A program made the position numbers and the translations under genes. A model generated the notes under the pieces. That model worked only from the letters and a program-made list of their open reading frames with translations. It searched no databases and had not been told where the DNA came from. A DNA stretch of 64,000 nucleotides from assembly GCA_037043015.1 (NCBI GenBank), contig CM073324.1, positions 15,893,013 to 15,957,012 of the forward strand. The letters run 5' to 3'. The DNA is from Bryum argenteum. Its lineage: Eukaryota; Streptophyta; Bryopsida; Bryales; Bryaceae. Positions 24,101 through 34,506 of the stretch are shown one piece after another (positions within the stretch are counted from its first letter, which is position 1; every line of letters begins with the position of its first letter).

Positions 24101-24206
24101 CTTAGGTGCAGATCAGGAAAACGACGGAGATGACGACGTCGAAGACGACGAAGACGAGGAGCAGCGGCCGCTACACAGTTCCCCTTCTGTCTCAGCAGAT
24201 TCATAG
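21112..24206 (+). CDS. Second CACTA gene, Transposase_24-like protein
   Basis: Exons 21112-22554, 22649-23647 and 23781-24206 join in phase 0 to give about 955 residues. The ATG at 21112 gives MPTKKRRAEV, a basic start with KKKRRSK-type nuclear signals. Three imperfect repeats of about 36-38 residues (DGVEEDRRTVEIQPHS) span 21804-22130. The second exon has a coiled stretch (MADIHRQMAQLQENYAKL), then FWRHMKAFAFERAAYTFPWH and SVESWNNIFHSLSNPAYQAK with GSKGVSGLVAGF, resembling the plant Transposase_24 pattern (W---L-SP--Q--S---N--R). The third exon has FGRPPTEEEVRFAKQNG, then a long Ser/Asp/Glu-rich acidic tail. Its role is probably TE DNA binding or regulation; I infer this from its position inside the element. 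Confidence 0.65.
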
Positions 24207-25075
24207 TTAGCTATAGTAACTCATAGTTATGTGTAGATATGTAGATAATGGTTCCATTTCCCTCGGGGTATTTTCTGCATCACCTTGTACAGATGAGGCA
24301 TTCCGATACGGCACCTCGACCCCCTGTCACGCTCGACCATGAAAATGGAACACTTGGACGTGTTCATAAACACCCCACCCCATTTTGGACATTCAAAAGC
24401 ATTACCCCATGTTTGCTTTGGTTTCATGCAATTAGTGAACTGGAATTGGTCGCATCGTAGCTGAAATAAGATTATATATTTTCCAATTTTAACCCAAAAA
24501 AATAGGTGTATTAAATGAAGGCGTACAAATTTCCATATGTTGACCAATCCGTACACACCACGTGGATTACCTTTTAGCACGATTACATGTATATAATTAG
24601 ACACCGTCTTAAATATAACACCAAATATACAATTTCACCCTAGACTAATTCAACTCATGTGAAAACATGCAGTAAAACTAAATTTTCTCATCCATGTCAT
24701 TTTACCCTCGATTAAATCACATCATTTAAAAACACATTATAAACATATATTTTTCACCATACTTTTTACCCTGGCGTAAATGTAAAAAACACTAGGTTAA
24801 AAAATGAGAAGTGAATCTAATAGTACTAAAAATTTACAGCCTAAGATTCACTAAGAAGACCTTAAGCTGCCACGTGGCTAATTTCTTACTGGTCCACGGA
24901 GGCAATAGGTATGGGAACTTCCCGTTCCCTACAGACAACAAACGTGGCTACCGTTACACCCTAACCATGGCGCTACTGAGAGCACTGCCGGGAACGTGGT
25001 TCGAACAACGTTGTCACAGGGTTCCCGAGTCACAGCTTTTAGAGTACATTGCTACACCGTAGACGTTGCTAATGG
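24207..25075. other. CACTA right arm, non-coding
   Basis: About 870 bp between the stop at 24206 and the right terminus. It is AT-rich to about 24850, then has CACGT-containing subterminal motifs (GCCACGTGGC near 24871, AACGTGGTTCGAA near 25001). Such motifs are usual transposase binding sites in CACTA elements. No gene. Confidence 0.5.
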
Positions 25076-25093
25076 CCCAAAATCCTAGTAGTG
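25076..25093 (-). repeat. CACTA right terminal inverted repeat
   Basis: CCCAAAATCCTAGTAGTG, followed by the GTA duplication at 25094-25096. Confidence 0.95.
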
Positions 25094-25096
25094 GTA

Positions 25097-25240
25097 GTTA
25101 GGAGAAGGAGAGCCCTTCTCAAAATGATTTTGTTGTTGAAGTGTTAGTAGTTAGGAGAAGGAGAGCCCTTCTCAAAATGATCTTGTTGTTGAAGTGTTAG
25201 TAGTTAGGAGAAGGAGAGCCCTTCTCAAAATGCTTGTCTC
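25097..25240. repeat. 53-bp tandem array, right of the CACTA insertion
   Basis: Two full units (25097-25149, 25150-25202) and one partial unit (25203 to about 25240). With 11464-11516 they make a four-unit array in element B that the CACTA entered. Confidence 0.92.
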
Positions 25241-25804
25241 ACTCATCTTCCTCCTCCTTATTGAGTCCCTTTAAGATAAGAGCTTGTTCTTGCCCCATGA
25301 AAGCCAGCCAGATTGTTTCCCCCATAACTCACTCGATTTTTCTTCAACTCCTCTGAGATTTCTACACTAGATAGAGCTCCAGTAGAGCTTTTCAATGGTA
25401 TAAAGCATGCTCAATTCCGAGTTGTAGAGAGGGAGATATGAGCTTCCAAAGTCGGGGTGTTGAAAATGTTTTCCCCCCCGGCAGTGGCAAAAACCGCCAC
25501 AGTCAAACAGCAATCAGTCTTAGCTCGTTGATCTTCTGCCTTTGAGATTTTAGGGGCGGGTGCACATTGAGCTTAGCTTTCCAAAAAGCTATGGCACGCC
25601 CCATTTGGACCTAAGACGAAGGAATGGCAATCAAAAGAGTAGAGACCACTTCCAAGCCATCCGGCCGGTGGTTCTCTTCTTCTTCTTCCCTATTTCCTTG
25701 TCTTCTTCTTGTCTTTCTTCTTCCCCTCTTCTTTTCTCATCTAATCTTGCTCTTCAAAACCCCTTGTGACCAAATGCCACCTCATGGTGGTTTTTGGGTT
25801 CACA
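25241..25804. other. Right part of element B, no gene
   Basis: Includes a pyrimidine-rich CTTCTTCTTCCC stretch (about 25680-25740) and the terminal GGGTTCACA. No coding similarity was seen. Confidence 0.5.
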
Positions 25805-26710
25805 CAAGGCGTCTATGCCATAGCTCCAAAGGGGCTAATTGTGGCGTTTGGTGTGCTACATTGGCCATTTCATGCATGGAGAAGGGCATTTCATACAAGC
25901 TTCCTACTCTCGGCAATCTAGCAATCACCTTTCTATTGACATCTCTCACAATGCATGCATCATCATCAAACTCCACTTTTAAACCGTTAAGAGCAAGTAT
26001 TACCACGGAAATCAAGTTCTTCTTGAATTTGGGGATGTGGAGCACCTCCTTCATGTTGATGTTGTGCTTGACTCCCATCACCATCACCTCCTCAACAATG
26101 GTGCCAACTCCAACCGCATGCACAATGCTGTCATCTCCCAAGTGCACATTTCGTGGTGGTGATATTAGCTCATATGTTTCGAACGATGCCCTATGGGGTG
26201 ACATGTGCTTGGTTGCTCCAGAATCCATGATCCACTTGACCATGGTCTTGTCATCTCCATCATTGATTGCAAAGGCATGCTCCACTTCCATCTCCTCTTT
26301 GCTTGCAACAACGGCGCTTAAAAGCACATAATCGGCCTCGTTGTTGTTGTTGCTTGCAACATTGGCACTCTCCTTCTCCTTCTTGTTGTTTCGAAAGCAA
26401 TACCTTGCAATGTGGTCTGGTTTGCCACAATTGTAGCACATTCTTGGGCCATTTTGCATCCTCCCTTCGTTTTGGGCCGCCACCAACGATACGTCACCAC
26501 TTGGAGCACCCTTCTCCTTCCTCTTAGACACTTCATGCATCAACCTTGACACAACAAACTCCATCTTAAGGTCAGCAAGTTTTAAGGTCTCCAATGCCGT
26601 CTCAAATGAAGGTGGCAAACTATCAAGCAATGTCATCCTCCCTCATCGGCACATCCAAGCATGCGAGTTGATCCGCAAGTGTCTTGATGTTGTTGATGTG
26701 CTCCAACTAT
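25805..26710 (-). mobile_element. Copia A, 5' part: gag, zinc knuckle and protease
   Basis: The minus strand encodes gag C-terminal sequence (LEHINNIKTLADQLACL, then a one-base frameshift, LLDSLPPSFE), a CCHC knuckle (CYNCGKPDHIARYC), protease (WIMDSGATKHM) and the start of the GAG-pre-integrase domain (LELWHRRL), where element B cut it. The rest is at 9855-10656. The 5' boundary at 26710 abuts the end of Copia C's LTR, so the gag start and 5' LTR are lost. Frameshifts and missing codons show it is old. Confidence 0.85.
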
Positions 26711-26949
26711 TGAGAATGAAGGGAAAAGCTTTACTTATATGGTATTGGATTTGACTTCAGCCATGCAAGGGCTGAATACAAGTAGGAGGAAGCCTCCTCT
26801 ACATATGTCCTAACCATGTGGGATAACTCACCACTATAGGCTGCCTTTGACTATTAGCAACACCTAATGGAGTCTTTGAACTAAGTGTATAGTTCTACTC
26901 CTACGCCTCCATGTACACTATCTACTCCAATAGGTACATGTTCTCAACA
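26711..26949 (-). repeat. 3' LTR of Copia C (239 bp)
   Basis: On the minus strand it starts TGTTGAGAACATG after a purine tract (AGCAAAGTGGGAG) that follows the pol stop, and ends CATTCTCA. The ends are imperfect inverted repeats (TGTTGAGAA/TGAGAATG). No second LTR copy lies in the window. Confidence 0.7.
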
Positions 26950-26960
26950 CTCCCACTTTG

Positions 26961-29900
26961 CTAGTGGGCAAAGACACCAAGCCCCATGTTCTCAATCAAG
27001 ATCAAGTGTTGTGACTTTCCAAGGGCCTTGGTTAGCACATCAGCAACCATAGCTTGGGTAGGCACATACTTGAGCTCAATCACTTCATCCTTCACTTGCT
27101 CACGAATAAAATGATGTTGCACATCAATATGCTTGGTTCGTGAGTGGTGTGTAGGATTCTTGGCCAAGGCAATAGCTCCTTGGTTGTCACACAACACTTG
27201 TGTGCCACCTTCTTCAACAAAGCCTACATCAGCCAAGAGTTGCCTCAACCAAATGGCTTCCTTGTTACATTGGCTCATGGCCATGTATTCAGCCTCCGTT
27301 GTAGAGAGTGCTATGGTGGGTTGCCTCTTAGAATTCCATGAAATGGCACCCACTCCAAGCATAAAAACATAACCGGTGGTGGATCTCCTATCTCCTTCAT
27401 CACCGGCCCAATCTGCATCACAATAGCCACGTAACAACAAATTTGCACCTCCAAGTTGCAACTCTAGCTTAAGTGTACCTTGGAGGTACCTCATGACCCT
27501 CTTCACCGCTGCCCAATGCATTGGGCCATACTTGGACATGTGTTGACTCACAACACTCACGGGAAAGGCCAAATCGGGCCTTGTAGCCACCATGGCATAC
27601 ATTAGGCACCCAACCGCAGCCTTGTATGGCACACTTGCCATTTCAGCCTTCACCTCTTCAAAGTCAGCCTCCGTGAGCTTGGGCAACTTCACATGAGTGT
27701 CAAGTGGTGTACCTATGGCCTTGCACTCCTCCATCTTGAACCTCTTGAGAATCTCCTCAAGGTACTTGTGTTGACTCATGGTGATGGTGCGGGCAGCCCT
27801 ATCCCTCTTGAACTCCACTCCAAGGCAATAACTTAGCTCTCCCAAATCGGTCATCTCATACTCCTCCTTGAGCATAGCCTTCACCTCCAACATCTTGGTC
27901 ATGCTACTTGCAAGGAGGATCAAATCATCCACATACAACACAACAATTACAAGAAACTCACTACTTTGCATGATATACAAAGAGTGGTCAGCGTGGCCTC
28001 TTTGGAAGCCTTTCCTCACAAACATGGCATCAATATCTTGATACCATGCCCTCCCGGATTGCTTCAAACCGGGAAGTGCCTTCTTCAACTTGCACTTGAG
28101 ATGCTCCTTGCCTTGTTGCACAAATCCTCGGGGTTGATCCATGTAGATGACCTCCTCCAACTTGGGGTTGAGGAAGGCGGTCTTCACATCCATGTTGTGC
28201 ATCTCAAGGTCCATGGCTGCCCCAATGCTCACAACACACCGAATTGTGTTGAATTTGGCAACGGGGGCAAATGTCTCATTGAAATCCACCCCCTCCACTT
28301 GGGTGAACCCCCTAGCAACTAGCCTTGCTGTATACCTCACCACATGCCCCAAAGCATCCCTTTTGGTGGAGAAAACCCACTTACAGCCCACACTTGATCT
28401 ATTGGGAGGAAGGGGTGCAAGCTCCCAAGTGCCCTTGTGAATGAGGGCCTTGTACTCTTCTTCCATAGCCACCTCCCACTTGCTTGCATCTTCACAATTC
28501 AGCACCTCTCCAAGTGTAGATGGGTCTCCAAGGAATGCCACATTTGCTTGATCTTCATGTGGTGGAGGAAGAATGTGGTTCATCCACCAATCCCCAAGTG
28601 GCTTGCGAGTCCTTGTGGGGTATCTTGGCTCCTCTTGGGGCTCCTCACGTGGCTCCTCCCTGGGCTGGTCCTTCTCTTGCTCCTTTGGTGAGCATGTAGT
28701 TGATATCTTCTTCCGCTGCGGTAACACCTCCCCCTCCTTGGGTTCCTCCAAATATTCTTCATCTTCATCTCCCACTTCTTCAATGTCAACACTTGGAGTT
28801 AAGCCCACATTATCGGCTGGTCCTCCAATTCTCCCACTTGGGCTCACCTCCAAGTGCTTAAAATCAGCGCCTCGATCTTCCAAGAATGTCACATCCCTAC
28901 ACTTGATGATGGCCTTGGTGTTCACACGCATCAGCCTATAGGCCTTGGTTCCCTCACAATACCCAAGCAAAAGACACTTGATGCCCTTGGCATCCAACTT
29001 GGTCCTCTTGGCATTTGGAACCAAGGCATAGGCAATGCAACCAAAAACACGCATATGAGACACATGGGACTTCACTCCACTCCAAGCTTCTTGAGGTGTC
29101 TTGCTTACCAATGCTTGAGTGGGGCAGCGGTTCCTTGTATACACCGCATTGCTCACCGCCTCACCCCATAGCTCATACTTGAGCCCTTGCCCATGAATCA
29201 TGGCCCTTGCCATTTCCACAATCGTGCGATTTGCACGCTCCGCAACACCATTTTGTTGAGGCGTATAGGGGGCTGATGTGTGGTGCTCAATGCCATGGGC
29301 TTTGAGGAAGTTCTCAAAGGCCTTGGAGACATACTCCCCTCCATTATCCGACCGCAGCACCTTCACCTTGCAATCAGATTGGGCCTCCACAAGCGCCTTC
29401 CAAGTCTCAAAACGCCCAAACACCTCACTCTTGCACTTCAGCATATACACCCATATCTTGCGTGAGAAATCATCTATAAAGGTGACAAAATACCTTGCTC
29501 CTCCAATGGAAGTGGTCTTCATTGGCCCGCACACGTCCGAATGCACCAACTCCAATTTCTTGGTGGCCCTTGTTGCTCCATCCTTGGGGAAGGGCTGCCT
29601 TGCTTGCTTGCCCTCAATGCACCCCTTGCAAGCCAAGGAACTCCAATCGTGCTTGCAAGAAGAGAGGTCCAACCCCTTCACAATGTGTTGGAGGCCCTTC
29701 AAGCTCTTCAAATTCAAGTGCCCAAGCCTCCTATGCCAAAGATTCACAAGCTCTTCATGGGCTGACCCTTGAGCCACACAAGCAAATGAACTCCCATTCA
29801 CCTTGGTGAATCGAAGAAGATACAAATTGCCCTCACGAGGGGCTGATGCAATCAACATACCACTTGGTGACCTCACAACACACCCTACATTGTTGAATTG

Positions 29901-30683
29901 CACCTTCAAACCTCCCAAAGCCAATTTGCTTACCGAAAGCAAGTTGGCATGCAACTTGGGCACATGGAGCACCTCACGAATAGTGATCCTCTTGGGCTGC
30001 CCCTTGTCTTGCACCTCCACATGCACCTCCCCCATGCCAAGTGCCTCCACCATGCCATTGTCTCCCATGTAAATCTTCTTCCCCACAACGGATTGATAGG
30101 TGTGAAAGGCATCTCGATGGCTGGTCATGTGTTGTGTGGCCCCCGAATCGACAATCCAAGTGAACATGTCGGCCTTCTCTCCTCCTCCATGTGTAGCAAA
30201 GGCGAAATCCTCCCCATCCTCCACTTTTGAGGCTTGATGTGCACTCTCCTTGCCTTGGGCTTGGTTGGACCTACAAAACCTTGTAATGTGGCCTGGTTTG
30301 CCACACTTGAAGCATGTTCTTGTGTCCTTGGAAGCCTTGGTGTTGCCTCCGTTGGCAAATCTTGACACAAGCGCTGATCCCTCTCCTTGGGGCTCATTCT
30401 CCTTGCGCTTGGTGACCTCATGCATCAAACGGGCTGTAACAAACTCCAAGGTCAGCTCCTTCATTGGCCTTGTCTCCAAAGCGGTGATGAGGAACTCAAA
30501 GGATGGTGGCAAGCTCTCCAACAATGTCATGACCACATCTCCATCCGTGACGGGTGCCTCCAAACAAGCCAACTCATGCGCTAATGCCTTGATCTTGTTG
30601 ACATGATCCAACAAGTCATCCTCCTCTTGCATCGTTCTTAGTGAAGCAAATTGTGAAAATAGGCCATTTAAGTAAGTAGTCAA
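26961..30683 (-). mobile_element. Copia C gag-pol, one open frame of 1240 codons, 5'-truncated
   Basis: Domains in order: gag (LACLEAPVTDGDVVMTLLE), CCHC knuckle (CFKCGKPGHITRFC), protease (WIVDSGATQHM), GAG-pre-integrase (LWHRRLGHLNLKSLKG, CKGCIEGK), integrase core with HSDVCGPM, DDFSRK, SDNGGEY and TPQQNGVAERANRT, reverse transcriptase (WVFSTKRDALGHVVRY, LYVDDLILLAS) and RNase H (YCDADWAGDEGDRRST, TEAEYMAMSQ). There is no frameshift or stop, so it is fairly young. The frame begins inside gag: the sequence right of about 30665 is not Copia, so the gag start, primer site and 5' LTR are missing and it cannot move unaided. It sits where the first exon of the receptor kinase would be expected. 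Confidence 0.93.
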
Positions 30684-31670
30684 CTAATCTCATCAATTCT
30701 GAACTCTTCCAAATCTTTGTCACGAAGTTAGAGTTCTAAGTGATCCCAAAAAACAGCTCACCTTCAAGAACCTCCTGCAAAGTTCACTTATTATCGACCT
30801 ACTGCTGGAGTCTTGAATCCCCAAGAATAACAGCTTATATACGTTAAAAAAAGAGTACTTTCAATAGAAAGCTTTGTAAAGTGCGATGAGTTCTTTGTTT
30901 TTTCAAAAAGGGTAGTATATATTGATGAAGGAGGTGGTATGTGTTGTTTAATTATGCAGCAAGTGTGCTGAGTTCATTAAGCAAAGCATGGGGTGCCACT
31001 TCGTTAGAATGGACATCGGGTGGTGATCCTTGTGTCAACAAATGGCGTGGCGTCACCTGCGATACTGCTACCTCTTCAACAGTGGTTTCCTTGTAAGTTG
31101 TTGAATGACAGTTGAGAGTCCACAACCAACAGCAATAGCTGCAAAATGATTTCTAGAATCTAGGTTCTATGAAGATTTAGGGTCATAGATGGGGATCCCC
31201 ATGTTTCAAAGTCTGAAATTAAGCTTAAAGTCCATATTTAGTTTAAGCGATGCATTTCATTTGATTGAGAGTTTATAAGATGGTTGTTTTTTGAGTATTG
31301 GAGATTTTGTTTATGAATGAGGGTTTATGGGTGTGATGATTTTGCAGGTTTGTGAGCAATAATGTTATTTCTGGGACTATTCCGGCAGCGATTGGATCGT
31401 TCACGGGTTTAAAGGAGTTGTAAGTTTCTGTTTTGTTGTTACAATTTTACAATGGATTTAGCATTATTATGGGGGAGTGGTGCTTTAGTATACAGTTCGG
31501 TTCCTAGAGTGCAGGAATGTTATGTGTACTTTGATTTTCAGCTATGTTCTTATATTTTAAGATATATGTAATTGGTGTTACTACTACGTGTATTTTGAGT
31601 AGTTTAGGATAATTATGTATGTTTGTGAAAGATGCTTGACACAAGTATAGAATATTTTTTGGTAATCATG

Positions 31671-32052
31671 AGAGAAATCCGCTAAGTAGTCCCCAGTTTG
31701 GACCTTAGTTGATCCCCAGTTGGTCCCCAGTCCGTCGTTTCGTGCCCAGTTTTCGGTTATCCGCTAAGTAGAGCAAATTGGGGACCAAATGCACGAAATT
31801 GGGGACCAGATGTTCGGCGCTCGCCGCTGCCCCTCCGAACTCTTCACTCTAGCTTCTCGCTGTGCTGCGGACTAGGCACCAAGTCAAACTAGGGACCAAA
31901 CTCGGAATACCATCACAATCGGTGCATTCTTGAGTTTAGCCCCCAGTTCGATCGTAGTGTAAAAAGTTGGTGCCCAGTTCGACTTTTCCTCCCCAGTCCG
32001 ACCAAAACTGGGTGTTCACGTCCCCAGTCCGTCGTACTTAGCGGATTTCTCT
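31671..32052. mobile_element. MITE with 18-bp perfect terminal inverted repeats, in a receptor-kinase intron
   Basis: AGAGAAATCCGCTAAGTA at 31671-31688 is exactly inverted at 32035-32052. Inside, the motif CCCCAGT (or its complement ACTGGGG, or GGGGACCA) recurs about ten times in both orientations. Size 382 bp, no coding capacity. I see no clear target duplication, so the superfamily is open. Confidence 0.8.
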
Positions 32053-33320
32053 ATTGAATGACATATTTGTTGTATGCTTGTAGGGACTTGTCATTTAACC
32101 CACAATTGCGAGGATCAATACCTTCAGAAATTGGACAATTGCTTCATCTAGAACGTTTGTAAGGTTTCAACCTTAAGTTCTAAGAAAAGCGCTCAAGCAA
32201 GGCCATTTCGGGGGCCTTATGTAAATAAGTTTGTCTTGAACGTGTTAAGCTCATATTGGATTCTTGTTTCAGGATCCTTCAAGGATGTGCTTTGGAAGGC
32301 ACCATTCCTTTAACTTTGGGCAACCTAAAAAATCTAACGTTCTTGTAAGCCTCTTTACCATTACCAAGGGAATGTTAAACTCGAACCGATTTAAAAAGTC
32401 ATATTTTTCATGATGCTTCCACCTTTTTGTTTCTTTTTGGAGACATCTAATCTTTTATATTTGGTTTGCAGAGCTTTAAACAACAACAATTTAACGGGTG
32501 AAATTCCATCTTCACTCGGATCTCTTCAAAAAATGACATGGTTTGATCTGAGCACAAATAAATTGTCAGGCAAATTGCCCGTCTCTACCACGAGTGCAGA
32601 TGGATTTGGCTTGGATACCATGGGAAGCTGTGAGCACTTGTACGTCCCATAAAACACTTGTTAAGTCAAATTAATCTTAAATTTAATTCTATGTAACTCG
32701 CCCACTTTTTTATTTCACTAAATATGGTCACAAGCATAGATGCTTTTCAACCTCAATGTTGTTGAATTGACGTTACTTAGTCCATGTGCCATTTCCATGC
32801 CTAGTGCAGAAATGATTGTGATTTATGCTTTGTCAAATCTCAATCATTCAGCTACTCTATCTTGCCACCTTTTGAACTACTTAGTTCCTCCTCGTAGTCA
32901 CTTTCTACTCTAATATCCCATCAATTTGAAGGTATTTATAGATTTGTGTGTTGGTTTGTGCAGCCATCTCAATAATAATTCTTTCTCAGGGAGTATCCCA
33001 AATGAGCTTGGTGCACCACAAGGTGGACCCACAAAGTTGACAAGGCTTGTACACTTGTAAGAAATTTTTGAAACTTGTTTTAAGGTTACTGTGAATAAAG
33101 TGTTTATTTGACCTATCCTTGAATGTATGCACACTTCTTAAAAATTTCAACCTTGACAATATTGTTAGGTTGCTCAAAAGTAATCAACTTATGGGGAGCA
33201 TTCCGGACTCGTTAGCAAATATCACCGCACTTGAAATTGTGTAAGTAAGTTCAACACCATATTGCATTCTTATATTTTTAATTCAATTTTTTTGTCATTT
33301 AATAAATGTTTGGTTGTGAT

Positions 33321-33474
33321 CATGGTTGTCATATTGGACAAATTACTATTCATTTCATGTCCTATAGGACGAGTTACCATTTATCAAATGTACCTTTCAA
33401 GTACATGTGATGAATAGTAACTCGTCTTGTAGGACATGAAATGAATAGTAATTTGTCTGATATGACAACTATGG
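33321..33474. mobile_element. Fold-back MITE (hAT-like), 154 bp
   Basis: The ends are CATGGTTGTCATAT and ATATGACAACTATG; the arms pair almost along the whole length (for example AATTACTATTCAT with ATGAATAGTAATT). It is flanked by the 8-bp duplication GTTGTGAT (33313-33320 and 33475-33482), the size typical of hAT elements. The right duplicate ends 5 bp before the CAG acceptor of the exon at 33488. Confidence 0.8.
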
Positions 33475-33636
33475 TTGTGATCAACAGGAGCCTGTCCAAC
33501 AATCAATTATCTGGTCCGATTCCAACAAGTTTCAATACAATGTCGGCGAATACTACCAATGTTGGCAAGTTACATCAATTGTAAGTATTATTATGTTTCT
33601 AAGACTAGATATATAATTTAAGGAGGAATAATCATT

Positions 33637-33898
33637 TAGGGGAACACTTTTGTAAAATATTTTCAGATAGGGGAACAATCTCAAAATATCTGTAAAGAGA
33701 AGAATATATATATAGTGTTGCTTCGGAAGCAAACAAAGAAGCTCTATGTTGGCTTCAGTGTGCTAAGATGACAATCTTTTTAATATTTAGCTGCAATGTG
33801 TTTTCTAGTGATGGGAAATTAAAATGAAAAAATAATGCATTCCCCTCTTTGTAAATATTTTCCCTTCTCTAGGAATATTTTACAAAAATATTCCCCTA
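33637..33898. mobile_element. MITE-like inverted-repeat element, 262 bp
   Basis: TAGGGGAACACTTTTGTAAA at the left pairs, with a few mismatches, with the complement of the right end (TTTACAAAAATATTCCCCTA). A second GATAGGGGAA/TTCCCTTCTC pair lies inside. AT-rich, non-coding, in a receptor-kinase intron. No clear duplication. Confidence 0.6.
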
Positions 33899-34410
33899 CA
33901 CGAAAAATTTGAGTGTTCATTTTGGATCCATTTTAGACTTTGTTTGATATGGGTTAATGTGGCTTATGCTTACTCTTTTGAAATTTAAAACTAAATGATT
34001 TATTTTTCTATGCAATTCACAGGCTTTTAGGAAATAACCAGTTGACTGGAACCATTCCAGACTTGACACAAGTGGCTAGCGGACTCCAAGTTTTGTAAGT
34101 GCATCTTCTTTATAATTTGATTTCAGAGCTGACTCCCATAAGGGTGCAGTAACCCCTATGTTCTTGCCTATGTCTGATGGTCATAGCGTATAGAATTAGA
34201 GGTGAAATTGTTGCTCCATCCTTTTCTTTTTTTAGTCCTTTTCTTTATGATTCTATTTTTAAGAAATATGTTGAATCGGCTTGTTCAACAGGGATTTTAG
34301 CTCTAATAGGTTCAATCCTCAACCATTTCCTCTTTGGATACAGGCGGCACCAAATCTTATGACTTTGTAAGTAACATTCAATATTTATTATTGAATTGTG
34401 TATGTTGTCA

Positions 34411-34411
<1 letters not shown>

Positions 34412-34491
<80 letters not shown>
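34412..34491. repeat. (AT)n microsatellite, about 39 dinucleotides
   Basis: An uninterrupted AT run followed by a T-rich stretch, in the intron before the exon at 34590. Its length is probably variable. Confidence 0.95.

Positions 34492-34506
<15 letters not shown>

Larger units (their letters stand above)
11517..25093. mobile_element. CACTA/EnSpm DNA transposon, 13,577 bp, apparently complete
   Basis: The left end reads CACTACTAGGATTTGGG; the right end is its complement with one extra T (CCCAAAATCCTAGTAGTG). It is flanked by GTA duplications. The subterminal regions share CCACGTT-type motifs (GAACCACGTT at the left near 11573 and, inverted, near 25007). Cargo: TNP2-type transposase on the minus strand (14.2-19.7 kb), a Transposase_24-like gene on the plus strand (21.1-24.2 kb), and host-gene-like fragments at 12.7-13.9 kb. 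The two TE genes diverge from a shared upstream region at about 19.7-21.1 kb. Confidence 0.93.
10657..25804. mobile_element. LTR-like element B (about 1.57 kb) split by the CACTA element
   Basis: The outer parts are 10657-11516 and 25097-25804. The ends are TGTGAGAGCG and GGGTTCACA, an imperfect TG...CA inverted pair. They are flanked by the 5-bp duplication CAAGG at 10652-10656 and 25805-25809. Removing B and one CAAGG rejoins the Copia A zinc-domain frame (LWHRRL to GHLN). No coding domain was found, so a solo LTR or a short non-coding LTR element is the best reading. It holds a 51-bp tandem duplication and a 53-bp tandem array. Confidence 0.75.
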
